Positions 47,543 to 56,288 of a stretch of DNA of 64,000 nucleotides are shown here, piece after piece. Position 1 is the first letter of the stretch. Every line of letters begins with the position of its first letter. Source of the stretch: Hamadaea sp013361475 (lineage in GTDB: Bacteria > Actinomycetota > Actinomycetes > Mycobacteriales > Micromonosporaceae). The stretch spans positions 248,001 through 312,000 of the forward strand of contig NZ_JBFAHM010000004.1 in NCBI RefSeq assembly GCF_040654195.1, in the 5' to 3' direction. The translations under genes were made by a program, and so were the position numbers. The notes beneath the pieces are model-generated. The model was not told the DNA's origin. It saw only the letters and a list, made by a program, of their open reading frames with translations, and searched no databases.

Positions 47543-48070
47543 CTACTCCGCCTCGGCGACTCGATCTAGCGCGGGCAGATACTTGCGATACGGCCCGACG
47601 TCGAGACGATGCCGCCTGGCCAGCACCTCGGCCATCTGCCCCAGATGGGTGAGGTCATGCGCGACCCAGGCCGACACGACCTGCCGCATCGTGACCTCGC
47701 CGAACTCGGGGTGCGACCCGACCCGGTCCAGCTCCCCGCCATCGAGCGCGAGGTCGGCGAGCGTCCGGCGCCGCCCGGTCCGGAACCGGTCCAGCAGGAC
47801 GTCCACCGCTTCGGGCGCGTCGCGCAGCATCGCCTCCCGGTCGAACGGCTCGAAGACGCGGCCGGCGCCGTGCTCCCGGATCATCCGGATGCGGGGCCGC
47901 CAGTTCGTGGCGTCCGCATAGGTCAGGTGCCCGAGGATCGCGTACGCACTCCAGGTGCCCGGCCCGTCGTCGCGATGCAGCCAGGCGTCGGGCAGCCCGC
48001 CGAGCAGCGCGGCCACGACGTCCGGCGTCCTGGTCAGGAGGTGTTCGGCAGCGGCCAGGTCGAGGTCCAT
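47543..48070 (-). CDS. DinB-family protein
   Basis: A 175-residue four-helix DinB/YfiT-fold protein with three candidate metal-ligand His residues: GTWSAYAILGHLTYAD, and WVAHDLTHLGQMAEVLARR with HxxxH. These are probably thiol-dependent transferases (bacillithiol or mycothiol S-transferases in many species). Mycothiol is a plausible cosubstrate in an actinomycete (inference). Confidence 0.88.
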   Translation of the reverse strand: MDLDLAAAEHLLTRTPDVVAALLGGLPDAWLHRDDGPGTWSAYAILGHLTYADATNWRPRIRMIREHGAGRVFEPFDREAMLRDAPEAVDVLLDRFRTGRRRTLADLALDGGELDRVGSHPEFGEVTMRQVVSAWVAHDLTHLGQMAEVLARRHRLDVGPYRKYLPALDRVAEAE

Positions 48071-48152
48071 GCCGCCATGCTGTCGGGTGGGCCGCCGTCC
48101 TCACCAGAGCCAATCCCGACCCCTTGGCCCGCGCCGCTTCGATGGTCGTGGG

Positions 48153-48216
48153 TGATCCACATCCCGTCAGATGTCGTGAAGTAGCTCGATCGCGACACGC
48201 GACGGGATGTGGATCA
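48153..48216. terminator. Perfect 16-bp inverted repeat with 32-nt loop
   Basis: TGATCCACATCCCGTC (48153-48168) and GACGGGATGTGGATCA (48201-48216) are perfectly complementary; the loop contains a further TGTCG/CGACA pair. It covers the stop codon of the YesL-like gene (48214) and lies 83 bp upstream of dinB. It is most simply the terminator of the six-gene carbohydrate operon, but it is long for that. Confidence 0.6.
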
Positions 48217-48828
48217 TCCGCGGTTCAGGGCGGCGACCATGTGCCGGGTGTTGGCCCAGACGACGTACAACGCCGGGCCGGGCAGCAGGAAAAGCCCGAT
48301 CGCGGGCTTGGTGACGACCGCGCCGATCAGGATGCCCAGCACGGCCAGGTTCGCCACGCTGACGTACCACTTGCGGACCGACAGGTACGCGGCCGTCACG
48401 ACCAGCCGCCACGACAGCCGGTCGTCGAGCACCAGCAACGTGGTGGCAGTGACGAACACCAGGACGACGAGCAGGGCCAGCATCGGCGTGGCCGCGCCGA
48501 ACGGCGTACCGAGGGCGAGCCGGAAGTCGGTGGCGAGCACGATGACGGCGAACGCCGCCGCCGCCCCGATCGCCAGCGACCGGCCGAACCGCTTGCGGTA
48601 TGTCTGCCAGAACGGCGCACCCGCGAACGAGCCGAACGCGCCCGCCACCGCCGGGCCGAGCAACGCCGACAACGCGACGAAGAACGGCCAGGCCGCCAGC
48701 GGTTCCCCGCTGAAGGCGAAGGCGATCAGCAGAGGCAGCGACGCCGCCACGAGGCCGAGGTTGGTCTTTCCGAACGCGTACGCCGTGCTGAAGATCGTGT
48801 CGTAGGGCAGCCGGGCGAGCAGTCTCAT
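48214..48828 (-). CDS. YesL-like (DUF624) membrane protein of the carbohydrate operon
   Basis: A 204-residue protein with five or six TM helices (STAYAFGKTNLGLVAASLPL, PFFVALSALLGPAVAGAFGS, YRKRFGRSLAIGAAAAFAVI, LLVVLVFVTATTLLVLDDRL, PGPALYVVWANTRHMVAAL). YesL-type proteins accompany sugar ABC transporters and have no proven role. It follows the second permease by four bases with AAGGGG before the ATG. Confidence 0.8.
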   Translation of the reverse strand: MRLLARLPYDTIFSTAYAFGKTNLGLVAASLPLLIAFAFSGEPLAAWPFFVALSALLGPAVAGAFGSFAGAPFWQTYRKRFGRSLAIGAAAAFAVIVLATDFRLALGTPFGAATPMLALLVVLVFVTATTLLVLDDRLSWRLVVTAAYLSVRKWYVSVANLAVLGILIGAVVTKPAIGLFLLPGPALYVVWANTRHMVAALNRG

Positions 48829-48832
48829 GCGA

Positions 48833-49684
48833 TCACCCCTTCATCCCGGAGGTGGCGATGCCCTGGATGAAGTACCGCTGGCCGACGAGGAAGATCAGCA
48901 GGATCGGCAGGACGGACAGCACCGAGCCGGTCATCATCATTGCGTAGTCGGCGTCGAACTGGCCGACGAACGAGCGCAGACCGAGCTGGATGGTCCAGAG
49001 GTCGTTGCTGGTCAGGTAGATGAACGGGCCCATGTAGTCGTTCCAGGTGTTGACGAACGTGAGCAGGCCCAGGCTCGCCAGCGCCGGCTTGGACAGCGGC
49101 AGGATGATCCGCGCCCAGATGCCGTACTCGGACAGGCCGTCGACCCGGGCGGCCTCGGACAGCTCCTCCGGGATGGTCAGGTAGTACTGCCGCATCAGGA
49201 AGACGCCGAACGCGCCGAACGCCTGGAGCAGGATCAGCGACCAGAACGTGTTCGTCAGGCCGGCCTTCTGCATCATGATGTACTGCGGGATCATGTACGC
49301 CTGCCACGGCACGGCGATGGTCGCGATGTACGCGAAGAACAACGCGTCCCGGCCGGGAAAGCGCATCTTGGCGAACCCGTACGCCGCGAAGCTGCCCGTC
49401 AGCACCTGCAGGAAGGTGATGACCGCACTCAGGAACACGGTGTTACGCAGGTAGGCGCCCAGCGGAATCTGCGTCCAGATGTCGCTGAAGTTCTTCCACT
49501 GGAAGTCCTTCGGGATCCACTGCACCGGGACGGTCAGGACCTCGTTGTTGCGCTTGAGCGAGGCGCTGATCATCCAGAGGAACGGGACGAGGATCGCGAC
49601 GGCGGCGACGATCAGGACGACGTAGAGCAGCACGCGCCCCGCGACGCGGAACGTGCCACGGCCCCCGGAGGGAATTGCAGTCAT
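48833..49684 (-). CDS. Carbohydrate ABC transporter permease (MalG-like)
   Basis: A 283-residue CUT1-family permease with six TM helices (LLYVVLIVAAVAILVPFLWM) and the EAA loop EELSEAARVDGLSEYGIWAR for docking a MalK/MsiK-type ATPase. No ATPase gene lies in the operon, so a shared ATPase such as MsiK is expected. ATGA overlap with the partner permease. Confidence 0.94.
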   Translation of the reverse strand: MTAIPSGGRGTFRVAGRVLLYVVLIVAAVAILVPFLWMISASLKRNNEVLTVPVQWIPKDFQWKNFSDIWTQIPLGAYLRNTVFLSAVITFLQVLTGSFAAYGFAKMRFPGRDALFFAYIATIAVPWQAYMIPQYIMMQKAGLTNTFWSLILLQAFGAFGVFLMRQYYLTIPEELSEAARVDGLSEYGIWARIILPLSKPALASLGLLTFVNTWNDYMGPFIYLTSNDLWTIQLGLRSFVGQFDADYAMMMTGSVLSVLPILLIFLVGQRYFIQGIATSGMKG

Positions 49685-50613
49685 GAGCGCTCCCGGCGGT
49701 TGTTGAACCAGAACTGCGTCAGCGTGAGCACCAGCACGAGCAGGAACAGCACGAGGGAGATCGCCGAGGCGTACCCGAACTCGCCTTCGACGATGCCCTG
49801 GCGGTAGATCTGCTGGGACAGCACCAGGGTCGCCCGGCCCGGTCCGCCGTCGGTCATGACGACGATCAGGTCGAACACCTTGAAGCTCTGCACTGTCAGC
49901 AGGATCAGCACGAGGAAGGTGACCGGCCGCAGGCCGGGCAGGGTCACGTGGCGGAACCGCTGCCAGGTGTTGGCGCCGTCCATCCTGGCGGCCTCGTAGT
50001 GCTCGGTCGGGATCGCCTGGAGACCGGCCAGGAACAGGATCATGTAGTAGCCCATGTCCCGCCACACGCTGGTGAGGATGACGGCGGGCATGGCCCAGGT
50101 GGTGCTCGTCGTCCAGCCCGGCGCGTCGTCGATGCCGATGAAGTGCAGGAACTGGTTGACCGGCCCGACTTCCGGGTTGAACAACATGTTCCACACGATG
50201 GCGACCGCGACCATCGAGGTGATGTACGGGAAGAAGGCCGCGGCCCGGAAGAAGCCGACCCCGGCGATCTTGCGATTCAGCAGCAGGGCCAGCGCGAGCG
50301 CGGCGAGCACGGTCAGCGGCACATGCCCGAGCGCGTAGTACGCCGTGTTGCGTAGCGCGATCTTGGTCGACTCGTCGTTCAGCAGTCGCTGGAAGTTCTT
50401 CAGCCCGATCCACTCGGGCGTGTTGTACGAGTCCCAGTCCATGAAGGACAAGACGAACGCGGCGATCACCGGGATGAGCGTGAGCACCGCGAAGCCGAGG
50501 AAGTTCGGCAGGATGAAGCTCCAGCCGATGAGCGTGTTGCGCCACCGGCGCCGGGTGCGCCGCGGCGGCGACGGGGCGGCGGTCGCCGGTGTCGCGGTGA
50601 GCAGGTCTGCCAT
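49681..50613 (-). CDS. Carbohydrate ABC transporter permease (MalF-like)
   Basis: A 310-residue CUT1 permease: N-terminal disordered basic region, TM helices (FILPNFLGFAVLTLIPVIAA, VPLTVLAALALALLLNRKIA) and EAA loop EHYEAARMDGANTWQRFRHV. Partner of the MalG-like permease and the lipoprotein at 50706. A hairpin at 50645-50689 separates it from the binding-protein gene. Confidence 0.94.
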   Translation of the reverse strand: MADLLTATPATAAPSPPRRTRRRWRNTLIGWSFILPNFLGFAVLTLIPVIAAFVLSFMDWDSYNTPEWIGLKNFQRLLNDESTKIALRNTAYYALGHVPLTVLAALALALLLNRKIAGVGFFRAAAFFPYITSMVAVAIVWNMLFNPEVGPVNQFLHFIGIDDAPGWTTSTTWAMPAVILTSVWRDMGYYMILFLAGLQAIPTEHYEAARMDGANTWQRFRHVTLPGLRPVTFLVLILLTVQSFKVFDLIVVMTDGGPGRATLVLSQQIYRQGIVEGEFGYASAISLVLFLLVLVLTLTQFWFNNRRERS

Positions 50614-50644
50614 AGTCTCTGCCTTCGTCAGTCCTCAGTGACCC

Positions 50645-50689
50645 CCGGACCGCCCCGGCCGCCGTCGGCCAGGCGGCGGAGCGGTCCGG
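50645..50689 (-). terminator. Intra-operon hairpin between binding-protein and permease genes
   Basis: CCGGACCGC (50645-50653) and GCGGTCCGG (50681-50689) form a 9-bp stem, with an inner GCCGCC/GGCGGC stem. Such hairpins commonly lower expression of permeases relative to the binding protein and protect the upstream mRNA 3' end. Confidence 0.65.
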
Positions 50690-50705
50690 CGGAGTGTCAC
50701 AGCGG

Positions 50706-51971
50706 TCAGCTGGCCTCGTTCTTGACGCGCTTCTCGATCTCGGCGATGCCCGCGTCGATCGACTTCTCCTTGGTCATGATCAGCTGGTGCTCCTCGTTGA
50801 GGATCGTGTCGATCTTCGAGGTCTTGTCGCTGACCGGCATCTCCAGGACGATCTTGTCCGGCGCGAACGCCTTCTTCGACGTCTCGTCGGTGGGCATGCC
50901 CTCCAGGCCGAAGTACGACGTGCGGATCTCCTCCGTGAGCAGCGCCGGGACCACGCCGATGGCGGCGATCGCCTTGGCGCCCTCGGGACCGCAGGCGAAC
51001 TCGACGAACTTCTGCGCCGCGGCGGCGTGCTTGGCGTTCTTGTTCACCGCGAACGCCGTCGGCGAGCCGAACGTCGTCACGCCGGACGCACCGGCCGTCT
51101 GGGGCAACGGCGCGATCGCCCAGTCGGCGTCGGTCGAGCCCTTCTTCTTCTCCGCCATGATCTTGGCGATGTACCAGGTGCCCATGGGCAGCATGGCGGT
51201 CTTCTTGGTCTCGAACATCGAAGCGTAGCCGGTCTTCTGCGTCTTGGCGGTGCCGTAGTCCAGGGTGGCGCCCGCGTCCTGGATGCCCAGCGCGGTCTTG
51301 TACTGGTCGCCGAAGAACTTGTAGTCCGGGCCCAGCAGGTTGCCGCCGGTCTGCGCGGCCGAGATGGCCTGCACGACCGACCGCCAGGTGTGGTGGTAGG
51401 TGCCGTACACCTTGTTCTGGCCCGCGCCGGCGGTCAGCGACTTGGCCAGGTCGGCGTACTGGTCCCAGGTCAGGTTCGCCGGGTACTGCTTGCCCGCCGC
51501 GTCGAACAGCTTCTTGTTGTAGTACAGGACCCAGAAGTCCTGCCGGTACGGAAGGGCGTAGTACTTGTCGCCCTCCTGCTTGAACGCGTCGAGACCGTTC
51601 AGCTTCGCGCCGTTGTCCGACTTCGCCAGCGAGGTGATGTCCTTGAGCTGGCCCCGGCCGGCGTACCGCGCGTAGTCGATGACGTTCTTCATCGTGATGA
51701 CGTCGGTGCTGTCGCCACCGGCGAGCATCGTGGTCACCTTGGTCGGGTAGTCGTCGGCCAGGATGTCGACCGGCTTGACGGTGATGTCCGGGTTCGCCTT
51801 CTGGAACGCGTCGAACAGCGCCTTGAACTCCGGCGTGGAATCCAGGTTCCACACGCTGATGGTCAGCTCGACGGGGCCGCTCTCAGCACTGTCGTCGTCC
51901 GAGCCGCAGGCCGCGAGAGGCGCGGCGGCGGCCACGGCCGCGCCGAACGCCAGCAACTTTCTTCTGTTCAC
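50706..51971 (-). CDS. Carbohydrate ABC transporter substrate-binding lipoprotein
   Basis: A 421-residue family-1 extracellular solute-binding protein. Signal peptide RRKLLAFGAAVAAAAPLAAC with lipobox LAAC at about 18-22, acidic linker, then the two-lobe fold (ISVWNLDSTPEFKALFDAFQ, DYARYAGRGQLKDITSLAKS, YYALPYRQDFWVLYYNKKLF). It catches an oligosaccharide or glycan fragment at the cell surface. Its ATG overlaps the stop of the DUF2264 gene. Confidence 0.94.
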   Translation of the reverse strand: MNRRKLLAFGAAVAAAAPLAACGSDDDSAESGPVELTISVWNLDSTPEFKALFDAFQKANPDITVKPVDILADDYPTKVTTMLAGGDSTDVITMKNVIDYARYAGRGQLKDITSLAKSDNGAKLNGLDAFKQEGDKYYALPYRQDFWVLYYNKKLFDAAGKQYPANLTWDQYADLAKSLTAGAGQNKVYGTYHHTWRSVVQAISAAQTGGNLLGPDYKFFGDQYKTALGIQDAGATLDYGTAKTQKTGYASMFETKKTAMLPMGTWYIAKIMAEKKKGSTDADWAIAPLPQTAGASGVTTFGSPTAFAVNKNAKHAAAAQKFVEFACGPEGAKAIAAIGVVPALLTEEIRTSYFGLEGMPTDETSKKAFAPDKIVLEMPVSDKTSKIDTILNEEHQLIMTKEKSIDAGIAEIEKRVKNEAS

Positions 51972-53857
51972 GAGGGGTCCTTCCTAGGGAGCGGGAAATC
52001 GAGGGGGGCGGTCGTTCTGGTCAGGTCGGGCCAGGTCACCGTGACGATCGGCCCGGAGATGCCGGCTCGCGGAGCCTGCTCGCCGCCGTTCAGCGCCAGG
52101 CCCGCGAGCTTCCAGCCGTCCATCTGGTACGCCGAGAGCCACGGAGTGCTGGTGAGCCCGCCGAGGGGAGTGGCGTCCCGGGCTTGATGGGTGCCGGAGA
52201 CTTCGAATCCGCCGAGGTTCACCGCGACGGACGTGTGGTGGTCGCCGGTGACCGGCCAGCCGCCGACGCGCAGCGCCACGGCCCGGTCCCAGCCGGGCGC
52301 GCCGTCCGGATCGGCGACGGGGTCCACCCGCACGCAGCGGACCTCCCATGCGCCCCGGACGATCGACACGGTCGTGAGGGTGGCGGCGTCGACCGCCGGA
52401 CCCGGACGGCCGGAGCCGTGGTCGGGCACGGTGCGATCCGGTTCGACCCAGTGGGCACGAGCCCGCGAGGCCAGCACGATCGCGCCGTCGACTTCGGCCA
52501 CTGAGAGCGTCTCGAACCCGGTGCGGTGGGTCGCCCGCCCGTCCGCGTCGAGCAGCACGACCGAGTTGTCCAGCGGCGCGTCCCAGCCCTCGTCGTCCAT
52601 CAGCGGGGCCGTCGCCGTCGAGTACGCCATCCGCGCGTACAGGGGCGAGTCGCCGGTCCGGTCGCCGGGGTGGGCGTGGTCGGTGCCGTGGTTGTAGACG
52701 CGGACGACACCGTCGGCCTGCGTACCCGCGACCGCCCAGCCGGGCGCTGCGATGACGGCGAGCTGGTCGGCCTGCTCGACCGGCAGTGGCTGTTCGACGT
52801 CGGTCCAGACCGGATGATCGGCGGGCAGGGCGAGCCCGAGCATGCCCTTGGCGGCCCAGTAGGGAGAGCCCGGTCCGGAGTAGCGCTGGGCGATCGGCCG
52901 CCACGGATGGTGCCAGCCCAGGGTCAGCAGGCCGTCGTCGTCCGGTGCCCCATGGTCGGCGAAGTGCTTCACGATCCCGGACGCCGCCCGCCGGACCAGG
53001 CCGGGGGCGAGTGCGGGCGAACCGGCGTACGCGCCGACCCAGAACGGGGCGGCGGCGGCGAAGCGGTAGGTGAGGCTGCGGCCCTGGATCAGCGGTGAGC
53101 CGTCAGCACCGACGAGACGCACCGCGTCGAGGAGGAAGCGGTCCAGCCGTTCGGCGTACGCCGGCAGCCGCGGAGCGGAGAGCTGTTCCGCGCCGGTCAT
53201 CCGGCTCCAGAGGATCGGATACAGGTGCAGCGCCCAGCCGGCGTAGTGGTCGTAGTTGCGCGAGACGCCGTCGCAGTACCAGCCGCCGTCGCGGGCGAAC
53301 GACTCGTGCGTCGCCAGGTCGGCCTCCATGTCGTCGAGCGACCACGGTCCGCCGACGGACGCCAGGAACTGCTCGACGACGATGCGGAACCACACCCAGT
53401 TCGAGCGCGGGTAGTCATGGTCGCCGACGACCTCGGCGAGGTAGTCCACGACGCGTTGCTGGACGCCGCTGTCGAGGGCGTCCCACAGCCACGGCCGGGT
53501 CAGGTCCAGGATCAGCGCGATGGACGCCGCCTCCACCTTGGCCTGACCGTGTTCACTCGGCCGGACCCAGCGCTCGGGGGACGCGGGATCCGTGCCCGTG
53601 GCGATGCCTTGTGCGTACCACTCGAGGAGATGGAGCGGGTCCTCGCCGCGCTCCCCCGCGACGCGGAAGCCGGCGAGCAGCAGGGTGCGGGCGAAGCCCT
53701 CGAGCCCGTCCACATCGGTGCCGTAGCCGCCGGGCGGGCCGGGCGGCGTGATGCGCGCGTGCGTGGGCGAGCCGAAGCGCCGGGCCGCGAGCAGCATGCG
53801 GTCGGCGAGCGCGGTCCAGTCGTCGCGCGTCCAGCCGGTGATCGGCGAGATGGTCAT
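51968..53857 (-). CDS. DUF2264 family protein, putative glycan-degrading enzyme
   Basis: A 629-residue DUF2264 protein: an N-terminal (alpha/alpha)6-type toroid with GGYGTDVDGLEGFARTLLLA, RSNWVWFRIVVEQFLASVGG, ARDGGWYCDGVSRNYDHYAG, and a C-terminal beta-rich domain. I recall that characterised DUF2264 proteins include beta-glucuronidases (GH154), so a role in removing uronic acid from a glycan is plausible, not proven. No signal peptide: it acts in the cytoplasm on imported material. Coupled by ATGA to both neighbours. Confidence 0.8.
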   Translation of the reverse strand: MTISPITGWTRDDWTALADRMLLAARRFGSPTHARITPPGPPGGYGTDVDGLEGFARTLLLAGFRVAGERGEDPLHLLEWYAQGIATGTDPASPERWVRPSEHGQAKVEAASIALILDLTRPWLWDALDSGVQQRVVDYLAEVVGDHDYPRSNWVWFRIVVEQFLASVGGPWSLDDMEADLATHESFARDGGWYCDGVSRNYDHYAGWALHLYPILWSRMTGAEQLSAPRLPAYAERLDRFLLDAVRLVGADGSPLIQGRSLTYRFAAAAPFWVGAYAGSPALAPGLVRRAASGIVKHFADHGAPDDDGLLTLGWHHPWRPIAQRYSGPGSPYWAAKGMLGLALPADHPVWTDVEQPLPVEQADQLAVIAAPGWAVAGTQADGVVRVYNHGTDHAHPGDRTGDSPLYARMAYSTATAPLMDDEGWDAPLDNSVVLLDADGRATHRTGFETLSVAEVDGAIVLASRARAHWVEPDRTVPDHGSGRPGPAVDAATLTTVSIVRGAWEVRCVRVDPVADPDGAPGWDRAVALRVGGWPVTGDHHTSVAVNLGGFEVSGTHQARDATPLGGLTSTPWLSAYQMDGWKLAGLALNGGEQAPRAGISGPIVTVTWPDLTRTTAPLDFPLPRKDPS

Positions 53858-54864
53858 GCGCTCACCTCGAGTACCTCGCTGGTCACGGCGTCGATCGGGG
53901 GTTCACCGGCGATGAATCGTTCCAGTTCGTCCAGTGCCTGGGCGCTCATCCGGCGCGTCTCCGAGCCGAGCGACCCGGCGATGTGTGGTGTGATCATCAC
54001 GTTGGGCAGCTGGTAGAGCAGCGAATCCTCGGGCAGCGGCTCCGGCTCGGTGACGTCGAGGATGGCGTTGAGCCGGCCGGTCGCGCATTCGCGCTCCAGC
54101 GCCGCGTGGTCGATGACCCCGCCGCGGGCGGTGTTGATGACCGTGGCCCCGTCCGGCAGCAGCGCGAGTTCCCGTACGCCGATCGCGTTGCGCGTCTGCG
54201 GCAGCTCCGGCAGGTGCAGCGACAGGATCTCCGACCGGGACAGCAGTTCGTCGAGGTCGACGAGGCGGCCGCCGGCGGCCGTCACCGAGGCGGCGTCCGC
54301 GTACGGGTCGGTGACGAGAACCTCGGCGGTGTCGAGGGTCTGGAGACGCTCGACGACGCGGCGGCCGATCCGGGAGAACCCCAGGACGCCGATCGTCCGC
54401 CCGAAGTTGGACAGATCCTCCCGGGCGGCGACGGTGTACCAGTCGGCGCGGTTCGCGCGGGCCTCCGCCGCGAGCACGTGCGCCTTCTTCCCGGCGAAGA
54501 TGATGGCGGCCATGGTGAACTCGGCGACCGGTGTCGCGTTGGCCTCCGCCCCGCTCGTGACGAGGATTCCCCGGTTCCACACCTCGTCGGAGACGAGGTT
54601 GCGGACGCTGCCGGCACAGTGGAGCACCGCCCGCAGCTTCGGCGCGGCGTCCAGGCGTTCGGGAGTGAGCGTCGGGCACCCCCACGAGGTGAGCAGTACC
54701 TCCGTCTCGGCCAGGCGGGCGCGGGTGTGCGGCGCGTCGAGGTCGTCCGACCAGATCGGATCGCCGAGGTCGGCGAACGACCGCAGCCGCTGCATCTCCT
54801 TCGGGCCGAATTGGAGCCGGAAACTGTCGGGCCGCATCACGAGCAGTGCCTGCGGACGGTGCAT
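53854..54864 (-). CDS. D-isomer-specific 2-hydroxyacid dehydrogenase
   Basis: A 336-residue NAD(P)-dependent hydroxyacid dehydrogenase: Rossmann motif IGVLGFSRIGRRVVERL, catalytic Arg in VINTARGGVID, Glu in LDVTEPEPLPED, His in MITPHIAGSLG. It is the first gene of the carbohydrate operon and so probably processes a sugar-acid produced by the DUF2264 enzyme (inference). AAGG nine bases before ATG 54864; longer upstream starts cross the regulatory repeats and are unlikely. Confidence 0.9.
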   Translation of the reverse strand: MHRPQALLVMRPDSFRLQFGPKEMQRLRSFADLGDPIWSDDLDAPHTRARLAETEVLLTSWGCPTLTPERLDAAPKLRAVLHCAGSVRNLVSDEVWNRGILVTSGAEANATPVAEFTMAAIIFAGKKAHVLAAEARANRADWYTVAAREDLSNFGRTIGVLGFSRIGRRVVERLQTLDTAEVLVTDPYADAASVTAAGGRLVDLDELLSRSEILSLHLPELPQTRNAIGVRELALLPDGATVINTARGGVIDHAALERECATGRLNAILDVTEPEPLPEDSLLYQLPNVMITPHIAGSLGSETRRMSAQALDELERFIAGEPPIDAVTSEVLEVSA

Positions 54865-54956
54865 GCGATCTTGCCTTCCGGTGTCCCTCAGGGAGGGGGT
54901 TCGTTTGTGTTCGTTTTTGTTCGTTCGATCGGGGTGAGAGGGAGTAGATCGCATGC
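54861..54956 (-). promoter_or_regulatory. Operon leader with DeoR-type repeats and start-codon-sequestering arms
   Basis: GTTCGTTTGT, GTTCGTTTTT and GTTCGTTCGA (54899-54928) are three direct repeats with an exact 10-bp period, typical of DeoR-family operators. GCATGCGATC (54861-54870, covering the start codon of the dehydrogenase) is perfectly complementary to GATCGCATGC (54947-54956), so the leader RNA could hide the start codon. GTTAC-N6-GTAAC lies further upstream (about 54978-54993). Confidence 0.55.
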
Positions 54957-55163
54957 AGAACTGCACCACAAGGTTTCGTTACCAGTCTGTAACACGATAT
55001 GGCTCGGAACTCGGCGCACTTTTGTGATCGAATCTGATCGGTTCTGAGCGTATGCCGATCACCGGCTGATGACTGAGGGGGTTCTCGTGCCGTCGACACC
55101 AGGGCGCACAATCGAACTCCCGACCGTGCACCCCCTCATCCGCCCGACGCTGGAGGCGCAGCA

Positions 55164-56288
55164 GTGACCCTGTCCGAGCCCCCGCTGCTGCCCGCCGAAC
55201 GACGCGAACGGCTGCTCGCCGACCTGCGCGTACGCGGCACCCTGCGGGTCAGCGACATCGCCCGCTCGCTCGGCGTCACCGCCGTGACCGTGCGCCGCGA
55301 CATCGCCCAGCTCGCCGACGAGGGCGCGATCGAACGCGTGCACGGCGGGATCCGGCTGCCCCGCCAAGCCGGGCCTGTCCTGTCCCCCGCGGTGACGGTC
55401 GACGAGGATGCGACCTCCGCCCCGGACGAGTCGGAGCTGGCCGCCGTCGGGATGGTCGTACCCTCGCTGGACTACTACTGGCCCGCCATCGTGCAAGGCG
55501 CTCGCGACGCCGCCCCGGCCGCGGGCGTACGCATCGTGCTGCGCGGCTCGTCCTATGACGACGTCGCCGACGTCCGCCGCCAGGTCAGCTGGCTGCTGGA
55601 ATCGATCGGCATCCAAGGCCTGCTCATCGCCCCGCCGACGGTGGGAGCCGAGGCCGCCGAGCTGATCACCTGGCTCACCGGGCTGGAGATCCCGGTCGTG
55701 CTGGTCGAACGCACCGCCACCGTCGGCCCGTATCACGAACACGTCGAGTCGGTCACCACCGATCACGCGTTCGGCGCGAGCCTCGCGGTGCGCTACCTCG
55801 CCGCCGAAGGCCACCGGCGCATCGGCTTCTTCGCCTCCGCGACCAGCCCGCACACGCCGAAGGTGCGGCTGGGCTGGCGGGATACCGCCACCGAACTGGC
55901 CCTCGACCTCGACGGCACGCCCGACGTCATCTCCCCCGACCATCGCCATCCGCAGTGGAGCGAAGAGGTCGACCGGGCGCTCGACGCCTGCGTCGCGACT
56001 GGGACGACCGCCCTGCTCGTGCACTCCGACCGGGAGGCGATCTCGCTGGTCGCCCGATGCGAGGAACGCGGCATCCGGGTGCCCGGCGACCTGGCCGTGG
56101 TCGCGTACGACGACGAGGTGGCGGGCTTGGCGAACCCCGCGCTCAGCGCGGTCCGACCGGCCAAGTTCACCATCGGCGAGACCGCCGTCCAGCTGCTCGC
56201 CCAGCGCATGCAGGCCGGCCGCGACCGGCCCGTTCGTCGCGTACGCGTCAGCCCGCGGCTGGTCGTCCGCGACTCGAGCGGGCGCTAG
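55164..56288 (+). CDS. Hybrid regulator: DeoR-type helix-turn-helix + LacI-type sugar sensor
   Basis: A 374-residue regulator. Residues 1-65 are a DeoR winged helix (ERRERLLADLRVRGTLRVSD, SLGVTAVTVRRDIAQLADEG, AIERVHGG), residues about 90-370 a LacI/ribose-binding-type periplasmic fold (AAVGMVVPSLDYYWPAIVQG, AEGHRRIGFFASATSPHTPK, DLAVVAYDDEVAGLANPALS). It is divergent from the carbohydrate operon and almost certainly controls it through the 54899 repeats. The combination is an established but less common architecture in actinobacteria. Confidence 0.9.
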   Translation: MTLSEPPLLPAERRERLLADLRVRGTLRVSDIARSLGVTAVTVRRDIAQLADEGAIERVHGGIRLPRQAGPVLSPAVTVDEDATSAPDESELAAVGMVVPSLDYYWPAIVQGARDAAPAAGVRIVLRGSSYDDVADVRRQVSWLLESIGIQGLLIAPPTVGAEAAELITWLTGLEIPVVLVERTATVGPYHEHVESVTTDHAFGASLAVRYLAAEGHRRIGFFASATSPHTPKVRLGWRDTATELALDLDGTPDVISPDHRHPQWSEEVDRALDACVATGTTALLVHSDREAISLVARCEERGIRVPGDLAVVAYDDEVAGLANPALSAVRPAKFTIGETAVQLLAQRMQAGRDRPVRRVRVSPRLVVRDSSGR

